Shown here one piece after another: positions 15,562 through 23,843 of a DNA stretch of 33,283 bases. The first letter of the stretch is position 1. The number at the start of each line of letters is the position of its first letter. Made by a program: the position numbers and the translations under genes. The notes beneath the pieces are model-generated. The model had not been told where the DNA came from. It did no database searches and was given only the letters and a program-made list of their open reading frames with translations. Origin of the DNA: Bacteroidota bacterium (lineage in GTDB: Bacteria; Bacteroidota; Bacteroidia; Sphingobacteriales; Sphingobacteriaceae); NCBI GenBank assembly GCA_026224775.1, contig JAMFRP010000010.1:1-33283 (forward strand). The letters are read 5' to 3'.

Positions 15562-17808
15562 ATGAACAGAAAACTCTGTATGGCATTGCTATGCCTGATT
15601 ATAACTAATTATTGCATAGGACAACAATCTTATTTTCCAAAACCAACCGCGACTGATAGCGTAGCCCTAACCAGGCAAATGCCGGTATTAGCTACTGAAG
15701 TTTTATCAAAATATAAAGATCAGGGTAACCTCAAAAGCTATTTTGATGATTTATTCCGGCTACAGATACTTGCAGGGGATTATGCTGATGCGAAAATTTC
15801 TATTAATCGCCTCAAATCTGAATCAAAGGCTACAAATTCACCCTATATACAACATCAGCTATTTTTAGAAACCAAGATCAAACAACACATAAGCAACGCC
15901 TCCTTTAAAACAGCATTTGATGAATTGTTCAATAATATGTTTAAAAGTTTGGATGATAAAAGTGCCTATAAAAGTTATAATTCATTCGCTTCGAACGATG
16001 GCCTTGATCAGCTGAAAAGCGATTTTCAAAACTCGTTAGCAGCTACACAGAAGAAAGACGGTCTTAGCATTACTGACGCGATATCACTTTGTAGGAACTA
16101 TTATGAGCTTCAGCTTTACCAAAACATAGAGGCTATCTCAAAACCATTAATTAAGGAAGATTGCAACAGACGCTATGTTATCGAGGATAAACTCATCAAA
16201 ACTATGGACGGCGCATTGATTAATGCTGTAATTGTACTAAAAAGAGGGATTACTACTCCGCAGCCTGCTGTATTACAATATACTATTTATGCTGATAGCG
16301 CCGACTGGACAAGGATTGTTGAACCTGCGGCCTACGGCTATGCCGGTATAATTGCCTACACAAGGGGGAAAGGTCGTAGCCCTGAAAAGATTGTTCCATA
16401 TGAAGATGATGGCAAGGATGCCAACGCAGTAATTGATTGGATAAGCAAACAATCCTGGTGCAATGGCAAAATAGGCATGTACGGCGGTAGCTACAATGGC
16501 TTCACCCAATGGGCCGCCGCGAAGTATCACAACCCGGCACTTAAAACTATTGTGCCCTATGTAGCCGCAATCCCGGGCTTGGGGTTACCTATGGAAAACA
16601 ATGTGTTTATAAATGCCAATTATGGCTGGGCTTTTTATGTTACCGATAATAAATATCTGGATGATAAAATATATTATGATCCCAGTCGCTGGCGTAAGAT
16701 AAATTTCAATTGGTATAACAGCGGTGCGGCCTATAATAAAATAGACAGTGTTGACGGTACGCCCAACCCCTTGCTGCAACGCTGGCTGAAACATCCAGAT
16801 TATGATAAATTCTGGCAGGATCAGGTGCCTTATGAAAAAGATTTCGCAGCGATAAATATCCCCGTGCTAACCTTTGAAGGTTATTACGATGATGGGCAAA
16901 TCTCAGGACTGCATTACATGCTGGAGCATCTGAAATATAACCCAAAAGCTGTTCATTACCTGATAATAGGCCCATACGATCATTTTGGCACACAGCGAGG
17001 GGGCGTACCTGTGTTACGCGATTATAAAGTTGATCCTGTGGCATTAATCAGCACCAGGGATATTACTTTCCAATGGCTGGATTATATATTGAAAGGAGCC
17101 AAAAAACCTGAAATACTAAAAGATAAGATCAACTATGAGGTAATGGGTAGCAATGTGTGGAAGCATACAGTAACCATACCAAAAATGGCTGATCATCAAC
17201 TAAAGCTGTATTTAACAAACTTGAAAGTGGGAGATAATTATAACTTATCAGCAATAAAACCCAATAGAAAGGGCTCACTAAATCAAGTAGTGGATTTAGC
17301 CGACCGCAAAACCAGCAATGGCGATTATTATCCATATCCTATTATAAAGGATAGTCTCGACAGAAGCAACGGGCTGGTCTTCATCAGTAAACCGTTTGAT
17401 AAACCGGTGGCTGTTAACGGGATGTTCAGTGGTGAACTGAAGGCGATGATCAATAAAAAAGATATGGATGTATGCGCGGCATTGTACGAAGTAACGCCCG
17501 ACGGTAAATATTTCGAGCTATCTTACTTTATAGGGCGGGCCAGCTATGCAAAGGATATGAGCAAAAGAACACTGTTGCATCCGGGCAAAGTTGAATCCAT
17601 TCCGTTCACCAGAACGAGGCTGGTAAGCAGGCAGATGAGCAAAGGCAGTCGGTTACTGGTGGTTTTAAATGTGTTGAAAAGTCCATTTTCAGAAATTAAT
17701 TATGGCACAGGTAAGGATGTTGCTAAGGAAACGATCAGAGATGCTCAATCGCCTTTAAAAATAAAATGGTTCAACGATAGCTTTATAAATGTTCCTGTTT
17801 CGTACTAA
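15562..17808 (+). CDS. Secreted CocE/NonD family S15 hydrolase (X-Pro dipeptidyl-peptidase-like)
   Basis: A 748-residue exported serine hydrolase. An N-terminal signal peptide (MNRKLCMALLCLIITNYCIG) precedes an alpha-helical region of about 170 residues. The S15 alpha/beta-hydrolase core follows, with nucleophile Ser310 in MYGGSYNGFTQW, a likely catalytic acid at Asp443 or Asp444 in GYYDDGQ, and His474 in YDHFGTQRGG. The last 200 residues match the beta-rich X-Pro peptidase C-terminal domain (PepX_C), including LTNLKVGD and RTRLVSRQMSKGSRLLVVLNV. Such enzymes cleave acyl or X-Pro bonds; the substrate cannot be read from the sequence. It lies 29 bases after the LytTR regulator and is likely its co-transcribed target, which would link surface signalling to peptide or ester breakdown (inference). 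Confidence 0.88.
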   Translation: MNRKLCMALLCLIITNYCIGQQSYFPKPTATDSVALTRQMPVLATEVLSKYKDQGNLKSYFDDLFRLQILAGDYADAKISINRLKSESKATNSPYIQHQLFLETKIKQHISNASFKTAFDELFNNMFKSLDDKSAYKSYNSFASNDGLDQLKSDFQNSLAATQKKDGLSITDAISLCRNYYELQLYQNIEAISKPLIKEDCNRRYVIEDKLIKTMDGALINAVIVLKRGITTPQPAVLQYTIYADSADWTRIVEPAAYGYAGIIAYTRGKGRSPEKIVPYEDDGKDANAVIDWISKQSWCNGKIGMYGGSYNGFTQWAAAKYHNPALKTIVPYVAAIPGLGLPMENNVFINANYGWAFYVTDNKYLDDKIYYDPSRWRKINFNWYNSGAAYNKIDSVDGTPNPLLQRWLKHPDYDKFWQDQVPYEKDFAAINIPVLTFEGYYDDGQISGLHYMLEHLKYNPKAVHYLIIGPYDHFGTQRGGVPVLRDYKVDPVALISTRDITFQWLDYILKGAKKPEILKDKINYEVMGSNVWKHTVTIPKMADHQLKLYLTNLKVGDNYNLSAIKPNRKGSLNQVVDLADRKTSNGDYYPYPIIKDSLDRSNGLVFISKPFDKPVAVNGMFSGELKAMINKKDMDVCAALYEVTPDGKYFELSYFIGRASYAKDMSKRTLLHPGKVESIPFTRTRLVSRQMSKGSRLLVVLNVLKSPFSEINYGTGKDVAKETIRDAQSPLKIKWFNDSFINVPVSY

Positions 17809-17816
17809 ACCATGTA

Positions 17817-17849
17817 CCAAGTGTACCATGGCACAGGTGGTACACTTGG
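17817..17849. terminator. Stem-loop after S15 hydrolase gene
   Basis: Twelve-base perfect arms (ccaagtgtacca at 17817-17828 and its complement at 17838-17849) with a nine-base loop, starting nine bases past the stop codon. No strong U-tract follows immediately, so it may be a 3' stabilising hairpin rather than a strict intrinsic terminator. Confidence 0.45.
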
Positions 17850-17993
17850 CACACTTTTCACTCCAAAAACACTCTTTTTGATAGCAAAAATGGCATTATT
17901 AGGTCGGAAATTGAGGTAAAATCAGTATTAAAAAGGTCAAAAACAGCTCATTTTAGCCCTAAAAACACCTAAAAAAATAGCAAATTTCACCTA

Positions 17994-18019
17994 AAAAAGC
18001 ACCAAAAAACGTGCTTTTT
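17994..18019 (+). terminator. Small hairpin with T-rich 3' side
   Basis: aaaaagcac (17994-18002) pairs with gtgcttttt (18011-18019) around an eight-base loop, giving a possible terminator for plus-strand transcription from the S15 hydrolase operon. It is close to the stronger bidirectional hairpin that follows. Confidence 0.4.
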
Positions 18020-18040
18020 ATAGCTTTTAGAAACACTGTT

Positions 18041-18079
18041 GAAACAAAAAAGCCCGGCAAAACCGGGCTTTTTTGTTTC
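18041..18079. terminator. Bidirectional intrinsic terminator between S15 hydrolase and clpX
   Basis: Perfect 17-base arms (18041-18057 and 18063-18079) around a five-base loop, GC-rich core agcccgg/ccgggct flanked by A- and T-tracts, so it gives a U-tail on both strands. It lies 16 bases past the clpX stop and clearly ends clpX transcription, while also blocking read-through from the convergent operon. Confidence 0.9.
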
Positions 18080-18095
18080 ATTTTGTATCGCTTAA

Positions 18096-19334
18096 TTAAG
18101 CAACCTTCAACTTTTTCAAATCTGATTTTTCGAATTTTTCGTGGGCGTAATCCAACGTTACGGTTAGTTGTTTCACATCTTTTTGTGATGGGAACTCAAA
18201 CATCGCGTCAATCATAATCGCTTCACATATCGAGCGTAAACCACGGGCGCCTAATTTAAATTCCATTGCTTTATCCACAATAAAATCCAGCACTTCAGGT
18301 TCAAACTCTAAGGTTACACCTTCGTATTCAAACAGTTTTTTGTACTGTTTCAATAACGAGTTTTTAGGCTCTGTAAGGATATTTTGTAACGCTTCCCTAT
18401 CCAAAGGATTCAGGTAAGTTAAAATCGGTAAACGACCAATTAACTCAGGTATTAACCCGAACGATTTTAAATCCTGTGGCGTGATGTACTTGTACAGGTT
18501 TTTCATGTCAACCTCGCCATCCTCACGTTTCATTTTGTAACCAACGGTTTGGGTACGTAAGCGGTTGGCAATCTTGCGGTCGATACCATCAAACGCGCCA
18601 CCGCAAATAAACAGGATGTTGCTGGTGTTAACGGTTATCATTTTTTGGTCGGGATGTTTACGGCCGCCTTGTGGTGGTACGTTAACCATGGTTCCTTCCA
18701 ATATCTTCAATAAAGCCTGTTGTACGCCTTCGCCTGATACGTCACGGGTTATAGAAGCATTATCGCTCTTACGTGCTATCTTATCCACCTCATCAATATA
18801 AACAATACCACGTTCCGCGGTAGCTACATCATAATCGGCAGATTGTAGTAAGCGTGTTAAAATACTTTCCACATCCTCCCCTACATAACCGGCTTCGGTT
18901 AATACGGTAGCATCGCAAATACAAAAAGGTACGTTTAATATTTTAGCCAGCGTTTTTGCCAGTAAAGTTTTACCTGTACCCGTTTCGCCAACCATTATAA
19001 TGTTCGATTTTTCGATCTCAACTTCGTCTTTATCAATACGTTGATTCAGGCGTTTGTAGTGATTATATACCGAAACGGATAATACTTTTTTAGCGTCATC
19101 CTGGCCAATAACATACTGGTCAAGGTGGCTTTTAATCTCGGCGGGTTTTAATATCCCTGGGGTTGCCGGCGTTGTTTTAACCTTACGCACTTTCAGCTCT
19201 TCAGCCAATATTTCGTTAGCCTGGTTCACACACTTATCACAAATGTGCGCGTCAAGCCCGGCTATTAGCATCAGGGAGTCCTGTTTTCCTGCTCCGCAGA
19301 ACGAACATCTTATCTCCTTGCTGTTTTTATTCAT
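18096..19334 (-). CDS. clpX: ATP-dependent Clp protease ATP-binding subunit ClpX
   Basis: A 412-residue AAA+ unfoldase that feeds substrates to ClpP. The N-terminal zinc-binding domain has Cys10, Cys13, Cys32 and Cys35 (CSFC and CDKC). The AAA+ module shows Walker A GETGTGKT (residues 116-123), the pore-loop GYVGEDVES, Walker B with [12 protein letters not shown], the [18 protein letters not shown] stretch diagnostic for Clp[17 protein letters not shown] (sensor region) and [13 protein letters not shown] (sensor 2). Full length for the family. It lies on the same strand as clpP with 140 bases between, and may be transcribed with it or from its own promoter. Confidence 0.98.
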   Translation of the reverse strand: MNKNSKEIRCSFCGAGKQDSLMLIAGLDAHICDKCVNQANEILAEELKVRKVKTTPATPGILKPAEIKSHLDQYVIGQDDAKKVLSVSVYNHYKRLNQRIDKDEVEIEKSNIIMVGETGTGKTLLAKTLAKILNVPFCICDATVLTEAGYVGEDVESILTRLLQSADYDVATAERGIVYIDEVDKIARKSDNASITRDVSGEGVQQALLKILEGTMVNVPPQGGRKHPDQKMITVNTSNILFICGGAFDGIDRKIANRLRTQTVGYKMKREDGEVDMKNLYKYITPQDLKSFGLIPELIGRLPILTYLNPLDREALQNILTEPKNSLLKQYKKLFEYEGVTLEFEPEVLDFIVDKAMEFKLGARGLRSICEAIMIDAMFEFPSQKDVKQLTVTLDYAHEKFEKSDLKKLKVA

Positions 19335-19474
19335 CTGATTTCCTTTTGTTTAACAAAAATAACTATTTGTTTTAATATATAAAGACTTTGTTGAGTCTAT
19401 AGTCTAAAGCCCTGAGCCTTAAGTCAAATCAGACTTAAAACTCAAGACTTCCGACTCAATACTAATAACTAATA

Positions 19475-20200
19475 TTACTTAGTCTTAGTACTGTTACCGC
19501 GTAAAATCTCATCTACCATACCAAATTCTTTTGCTTCTTCAGCAATCATCCAGTGGTCACGGTCTGATGCATCCCATACTTTTTCGTATGATGTACCGCT
19601 ATGGTCAGCTATGATCTGGTACAATTCTTTTTTAAGCTTCGTAATTTCATGATACGAAATTTCAATATCCGACTGTGTACCCTGCGCACCACCTGATGGT
19701 TGGTGAATCATTACCCTTGCATGTGGCAATGCTGCACGTTTACCTTCGGCACCTGCACATAATAGCACTGCACCCATTGATGCCGCCATACCTGTGCAAA
19801 TAGTTGCCACATCGTTTGATATGAATTGCATCGTATCATAAATACCTAAACCGGCATAAACCGAGCCACCCGGAGAGTTAATATAGATCTGGATGTCGCG
19901 TTTACTATCCGCCGACTGAAGGAATAGCAATTGAGCTTGTATAATGTTTGCGATATTATCATAAATAGCATCACCTAAAAATATAATACGATCCATCATC
20001 AGGCGCGAAAACACGTCTAACTGCGAAATATTTAAAGGGCGCTCCTCAATAATGTAAGGCGTCATACCATTTGGCGTAACTATACCACTTGGCATGCGGC
20101 TACGGTCAACATTAGCAATATATTTATCTACATATATACTGTTAATGCGGTGATGTTTAACCGCATATTTCCTGAATTCATTTTTATCAATAGTATCCAT
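19475..20200 (-). CDS. clpP: ATP-dependent Clp protease proteolytic subunit ClpP
   Basis: A 241-residue serine protease subunit that forms the tetradecameric barrel partnered with ClpX. The catalytic triad is Ser141 (GMAASMGAV), His166 (MIHQPSGG) and Asp215 (DRDHWM), with the same spacing as in the E. coli enzyme (25 and 49 residues). YINSPGGSVYAGLGIYDTMQ is the handle region before the active site. The protein is longer than the roughly 200-residue E. coli mature enzyme because it has an N-terminal extension of about 45 residues before MTPYIIEER, which may be a propeptide or a Bacteroidota-specific tail; several in-frame ATGs occur there, so the start is somewhat uncertain. A 536-base repeat-bearing spacer separates it from tig. 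Confidence 0.97.
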   Translation of the reverse strand: MDTIDKNEFRKYAVKHHRINSIYVDKYIANVDRSRMPSGIVTPNGMTPYIIEERPLNISQLDVFSRLMMDRIIFLGDAIYDNIANIIQAQLLFLQSADSKRDIQIYINSPGGSVYAGLGIYDTMQFISNDVATICTGMAASMGAVLLCAGAEGKRAALPHARVMIHQPSGGAQGTQSDIEISYHEITKLKKELYQIIADHSGTSYEKVWDASDRDHWMIAEEAKEFGMVDEILRGNSTKTK

Positions 20201-20332
20201 GTTATTTGTTTTTTGTTTTAATGTATCGGCAGGGTTTAACCGCCCTAAATATAGTTTTTACTTCAATAGTTTTTGCAATGGAAAGTTTGCAAAAAGTAAA
20301 TTTATTTGGATCCGGTAAGGATCTCTCCTATT

Positions 20333-20407
20333 TGTCATTCTGAACGCAGTGAAGAATCTGTAAAGTAGTTTACAGATGTACAGATGCTTCGTTCCTCAGC
20401 ATGACAA
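20333..20407 (+). repeat. Family B palindromic repeat, copy 1
   Basis: Begins gtcattctgaacgcagtg after one base and ends ctcagcatgaca; the ends are imperfectly complementary, so it can fold into a hairpin. It is the first of three copies between clpP and tig and has its own central sequence. REP-like intergenic repeat. Confidence 0.8.
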
Positions 20408-20427
20408 TTCTTTTTACCAGTCAACTT

Positions 20428-20513
20428 TGTCATTCTGAACGCAGTGAAGAATCTATCGATAGACTCACCGCTTGCAGATCAGCGGATAGATGCTTCGTTC
20501 CTCAGCATGACAA
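20428..20513 (+). repeat. Family B palindromic repeat, copy 2
   Basis: Same ends as copy 1 with a longer centre containing atcgatagactcaccgct. It shares its centre and 3' flank with copy 3, so these two arose by a duplication with a 106-base period. Confidence 0.8.
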
Positions 20514-20533
20514 TTCTTTTTACCAGTCAACTT

Positions 20534-20617
20534 TGTCATTCTGAACGCAGTGAAGAATCTATCGATAGGCTCACCGCTTGCAGATAGCCGATAGATGCTT
20601 CGTCCCTCAGCATGACA
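20534..20617 (+). repeat. Family B palindromic repeat, copy 3
   Basis: Near copy of copy 2 with small differences in the centre. The 5' flank ttttaccagtcaacttt is also shared with copy 2. Beyond these repeats, the 20201-20736 spacer holds only the tig terminator and the presumed clpP promoter. Confidence 0.8.
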
Positions 20618-20650
20618 AAGGCGCTTAGAATAACAAACGAGCGTATAAAA

Positions 20651-20683
20651 CACCAAAAGCAACTTCTAAAGTTGCTTTTGGTG
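20651..20683 (-). terminator. Hairpin downstream of tig
   Basis: Perfect 14-base arms (20651-20664 and 20670-20683) around a five-base loop, 53 bases past the trigger factor stop on the minus strand. The A/T-rich arm ends with tttttggtg-like sequence, and weak U-tract follows, so it is a probable intrinsic terminator of tig. Confidence 0.65.
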
Positions 20684-20736
20684 AATATCAAGCAGCAATG
20701 TCTTGCTACTTGATACTAAATACTTGATACTAAATA

Positions 20737-22098
20737 TTAATGTTTATGCTCAGCTACCAATTTGTTAAAATCAGTAATGGCAATATCTTTATTCTCTAAA
20801 GTAACAACGCTTTTAATATAATCAAACGTTTTAAGGGCTTTTAGCTCTTCAAATATTTTGTTCGCGTTTTCTTTGCTTTGCAGATATTGTACAGTGTATT
20901 GCGCTAACTGCTCTTCAGCAATAGGCTGCGGGCTGTACATTTGGAACTGTTGCGCTAAACGCTGTTTTGCTAAAGCGAAAACTTCGTCGTATTTAATTTC
21001 AACGCTGTTTTCTTTCATGATCTTGTTTTCGATCAAAGTCCATTTAAGGTTCTTCGCAAAATCATTATAGCCGCCTTGCAATTCTTCATCGCTCAACTTT
21101 TCGTTGGTAGCTTTTAACCAGCGTTTCAAAAATTCATCAGGCAGGTTAAACTCAACTTTATTTAAGCTGTAATGATAAATTTCATCCTGTAGTTGGCGCT
21201 CAGCATCCTGCTGCATCATGCTTTCTAACTCTTCAGTTATTTTAGCTCTGAATTCTGCTTCAGTTGTTACGGTACCTTCACCAAATAATTTGTCAAAGAA
21301 CTCCTGGTTCAAATCACCTTCTTCTAAACGGTTAATGTTTTTTACCGTTAATTGGAAATTCGATTTTAAATCAGCTGCCACATCCTCGTCAACCTTTAAA
21401 ATGGCCGCGATACGGGTCGCGTCATTGTTATAAGCTTTCTGAATATCCAGCGTTACCACGTCATCTTTTTTAAGGCCGATCAATGATTTTTTAATCTTAT
21501 CATTTTGGATCTGGTCTAATCTAACCGATGTTGTATTGCTTATTCCATCCTCAAAAACAGAACCATCCGGAGAAAGCTGCACTAATTCTGAATAAAGCAC
21601 ATCATCATCTGCCGATACGTCAGGATTTGTCATTTTGCCATAGCTTCTGCGGATATTTTTGATACGTGATGCCAATGTTTCTTCATCAACTTTAATCACG
21701 TATTGCGTTAATTTATCTTTTGAAGTGAATTCGATATTAAACTCAGGCGCCAAACCAACTTCATAATTAAACTCAAAGTTATCGGCAAAATCCCAGTTGT
21801 ATTCTTTACGCTCGTCAACTTTCGGCAAAGGCTGACCTAATACCTCTAATTTCTCTTCTTCTATATATTTATTCAGGGTATCTGATAGCAAAGTGTTGAT
21901 TTCGTCAACCAAAATGCTTTTTCCGTACATTCTTTTAATATGCGAAGTCGGCACCATACCCGGACGGAAACCCGCTATTTTAGCTTTTTTAGCTTGTTCT
22001 TTTATAGCCTTCTCAACGCGTGGCTGGTAATCGTCAGGGTTAAGGTTGATCTTTAAGATCGCATTCAGGTTATCAATTTTTTCCTGTGAAATATTCAT
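20737..22098 (-). CDS. tig: Trigger factor, ribosome-associated chaperone
   Basis: A 453-residue ribosome-bound folding chaperone acting on nascent chains. The ribosome-docking motif GFRPGMVPTSHIKRMYG starts at residue 43, matching the GFRxGxVP signature. A middle PPIase-like domain (about 150-245) looks divergent, as is usual in Bacteroidota, with the segment DDVLYSELVQLSPDG at its start, followed by the C-terminal chaperone arms (EFRAKITEELESMMQQDAERQLQDEI and LPDEFLKRWLKATNEKLSDEEL). The order tig, clpP, clpX is the classical proteostasis cluster. Full length; starts at the ATG complementary to 22096-22098. Confidence 0.96.
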   Translation of the reverse strand: MNISQEKIDNLNAILKINLNPDDYQPRVEKAIKEQAKKAKIAGFRPGMVPTSHIKRMYGKSILVDEINTLLSDTLNKYIEEEKLEVLGQPLPKVDERKEYNWDFADNFEFNYEVGLAPEFNIEFTSKDKLTQYVIKVDEETLASRIKNIRRSYGKMTNPDVSADDDVLYSELVQLSPDGSVFEDGISNTTSVRLDQIQNDKIKKSLIGLKKDDVVTLDIQKAYNNDATRIAAILKVDEDVAADLKSNFQLTVKNINRLEEGDLNQEFFDKLFGEGTVTTEAEFRAKITEELESMMQQDAERQLQDEIYHYSLNKVEFNLPDEFLKRWLKATNEKLSDEELQGGYNDFAKNLKWTLIENKIMKENSVEIKYDEVFALAKQRLAQQFQMYSPQPIAEEQLAQYTVQYLQSKENANKIFEELKALKTFDYIKSVVTLENKDIAITDFNKLVAEHKH

Positions 22099-22213
22099 CT
22101 TTTTTTGCGGATAAATTTATTTTTAAATCGTTTGTAGCTTAATATCAATAGCAATGCCAACAAACATTTTTAGAGGCGCAAAGGTATTAAAAAAAATTAA
22201 AAAGGTAAATTCA

Positions 22214-22276
22214 ACTCACCCCGACTACGCTTCGCTGGTCGGGTCGACCCTCTCTTCGCCTTTGGCGGAAAGAGGG
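22214..22276 (-). repeat. Family C repeat, copy 1 (inverted orientation)
   Basis: Reads actcaccccgactacgctt at its left and ends cggaaagaggg; it is the reverse complement of the family C copies at 22678-22963, apart from a small insertion in the centre. It lies eight bases past the DUF559 gene's 3' end, so inverted C copies flank that gene. Confidence 0.8.
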
Positions 22277-22284
22277 CGGAGAAT

Positions 22285-22647
22285 TTATTTATTTTCAAGA
22301 TGAGTAATAATTTCATTAATAACAGATTCCGGATCAGTTATAATCTCGTCGTTATTAAACCTAAGGATGGTTAAATCAAACGATCTTAACACATCGTCGC
22401 GATTTTTATCGTATTCCTTTTTGTATAGATGAACGGAACCATCGGCCTCTATCACTAATTTGCCCTTGTGGCAATAGAAGTCAGGAATGTAATATACATT
22501 CTTGCCACAGGATGATAACGCACAAATAGGATATTGTCTTAGAAATTTATATTTATAGTTTCTATTTCGCAGATGTTCCCAAAGGACTTTTTCAGCTTCG
22601 GTTTCCCGTTTTCTTAGTTCGCGGCATAAATCTGTGATAGAAGGCAT
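22285..22647 (-). CDS. DUF559 endonuclease-domain protein (Vsr-like)
   Basis: A 120-residue protein of the DUF559 family, a PD-(D/E)XK-type nuclease fold related to Vsr and restriction enzymes. Typical landmarks are LRKRETEAEKVLWEHLRNR, KYKFLRQYPI, then the probable catalytic residues Asp56 in YIPDFYC and Glu67/Asp69 in LVIEADGSVH, followed by YDKNRDDVLRSFDLTILRFNNDEI. The active-site set is intact, so it may be functional. It stands alone, bracketed by family C repeats in opposite orientations (22214-22276 and 22678-22735), unlike its neighbours tig and the GIN protein. Small DUF559 proteins are often found in many copies in Bacteroidota genomes (general knowledge, not checked here), which together with the flanks suggests a mobile or repeat-linked role. 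Confidence 0.85.
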   Translation of the reverse strand: MPSITDLCRELRKRETEAEKVLWEHLRNRNYKYKFLRQYPICALSSCGKNVYYIPDFYCHKGKLVIEADGSVHLYKKEYDKNRDDVLRSFDLTILRFNNDEIITDPESVINEIITHLENK

Positions 22648-22677
22648 GATAGGTTGAAGGTAATAAATTTATTTTTA

Positions 22678-22735
22678 CCCTCTTTTCCGCAAAGCGGAAG
22701 AGAGGGTCGACCAGCGTAGCGCAGTCGGAGTGAGT
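22678..22735 (+). repeat. Family C repeat, copy 2
   Basis: Somewhat diverged copy (ccctcttttccgcaaagcgg at the start, cagtcggagtgagt at the end) 30 bases upstream of the DUF559 start codon. The left half folds as a hairpin (ccctctt-ccgc / gcgg-aagaggg). Confidence 0.75.
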
Positions 22736-22958
22736 CAAACAGCACAATGCGGTTTTCGCTCCGCGATAAAGAAGGCAAAATCTTTTCCCAACCCTCTTTC
22801 CGCCGAAGGCGAAGAGAGGGTCGACCAGCGAAGCGTAGTCGGGGTGAGTCAAACAGCACAATGCGGTTTTCGCTCCGCGATAAAGAAGGCAAAATCTTTT
22901 CCCAACCCTCTTTCCGCCGAAGGCGAAGAGAGGGTCGACCAGCGAAGCGTAGTCGGGG
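22731..22958 (+). repeat. Two tandem 114-base units containing family C repeats
   Basis: Units at 22731-22844 and 22845-22958 are practically identical, each starting tgagtcaaacagcacaatgc and containing one family C copy (22792-22849 and 22906-22963). A third partial unit begins at 22959. Together with the upstream copy 2 this fills the 22648-22992 spacer; nothing else is visible in it. Several ORFs read through the array, but they only translate the repeat. Confidence 0.85.
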
Positions 22959-22992
22959 TGAGTCAAACGAAGCGCGCAAAAGCAATCTCCCC

Positions 22993-23715
22993 TTAATTCA
23001 CCTTCTGCAAATCCGATGACCCGGACTTATCATTAGTAACATTCGATGGATTGCCTTTATACTTAATACTAGATGATCCGCTGGTGCTTACGTGTAAATT
23101 GTGCAACACATTCACCTCGCAGTCGCTTGATCCCGATGTTTCAATATCATAATCACCCACTATGAACCCATAAGCCGAAAGCTTGCCATCACCGCTAAAA
23201 TCAATTTTGTGCGAGCTGGCCTGACCGGTTAAATACAACTCAGATGATCCGCTGCCTTCGGTAGTCACATTAGCCGCATTAAGGTTAAGTGTAATCTTGC
23301 TATCGCCCGACATACCAATTGCCAGGTCCTTAGTAACCAATGTGCCGTTAGAAGACACCTCGTTACTACCCGAAGTACTGATCTCGTCCAGGTTATGTAC
23401 GCCAATGGTTACAACCGTTTCGCCTGCGTTACAAGCGCCCCTTTTATTTTTAATGTACAATTCATCGCCTTTTACCGGTGTTTTTATATGTTGGATGATA
23501 TTATCATCGGCAGTAATCGTTACCGTTAACGAGCTATCCTGTTTAAGGTAAACTTTAAACGCGCCCGAAATATCAATCTTTTTAAAATCAACCACTCTAC
23601 GGGTTTCAGTCACCTGGTGACCAGATCCCTGTATGCAATCCACATCACAGGATGATAACGATGCCATACCAAAGCCGACAAAAACTAACAGGGCAGATAC
23701 ATATACTTTTTTCAT
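22993..23715 (-). CDS. GIN-domain (DUF2807) lipoprotein
   Basis: A 240-residue predicted outer-surface lipoprotein. The N-terminus has a signal peptide with a lipobox ending SLSSC, so Cys23 should be lipidated. The mature part is the DUF2807 'putative auto-transporter adhesin head GIN domain', a right-handed beta-helix with repeated turns: RVVDFKKIDISGAFKVYLKQ at the start, then the Gly/Ser-rich DEISTSGSNEVSSNG, TTEGSGSSELYLTG, SGDGKLSAYG and ETSGSSDCEVNV turns. Function in the family is not settled; surface adhesion or envelope stress roles have been suggested. The next gene upstream is a second, shorter GIN-type protein in the same orientation. It lies just beyond the tandem C repeats. Confidence 0.9.
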   Translation of the reverse strand: MKKVYVSALLVFVGFGMASLSSCDVDCIQGSGHQVTETRRVVDFKKIDISGAFKVYLKQDSSLTVTITADDNIIQHIKTPVKGDELYIKNKRGACNAGETVVTIGVHNLDEISTSGSNEVSSNGTLVTKDLAIGMSGDSKITLNLNAANVTTEGSGSSELYLTGQASSHKIDFSGDGKLSAYGFIVGDYDIETSGSSDCEVNVLHNLHVSTSGSSSIKYKGNPSNVTNDKSGSSDLQKVN

Positions 23716-23784
23716 AACAATGTTTATAGGTTTTTAGCGTTTAGACAACTAATATACAATTCAGGTTTCATTAAAAATAAAAAA

Positions 23785-23808
23785 AGCTATTCCCCGTAGG
23801 GCATAGCT
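23785..23808 (-). terminator. Intrinsic terminator of the second GIN-domain gene
   Basis: agctat (23785-23790) and atagct (23803-23808) enclose a small ccc-cgta-ggg stem; on the minus strand the hairpin is followed by a run of U residues (read from the A-tract at 23772-23785). It lies 35 bases past the stop of the gene at 23844-24458. Confidence 0.7.
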
Positions 23809-23843
23809 CCTGATATATGATTGAACTTTTGCAAAAGTATTGG

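Noticed and set aside
20333..20617. Spaced repeats that might be a CRISPR array
   Set aside because: Units are 75-86 bases with palindromic ends and spacers of about 20 bases, two of them shared between copies; no cas genes are present.
20465..20662. Minus-strand ORF of 65 codons between clpP and tig
   Set aside because: It is a reading of the family B repeats and lacks independent coding signs.
22592..23019. Several overlapping ORFs of about 90-124 codons on both strands
   Set aside because: They only translate the tandem family C repeats (the same peptide block repeated) and have no family resemblance.
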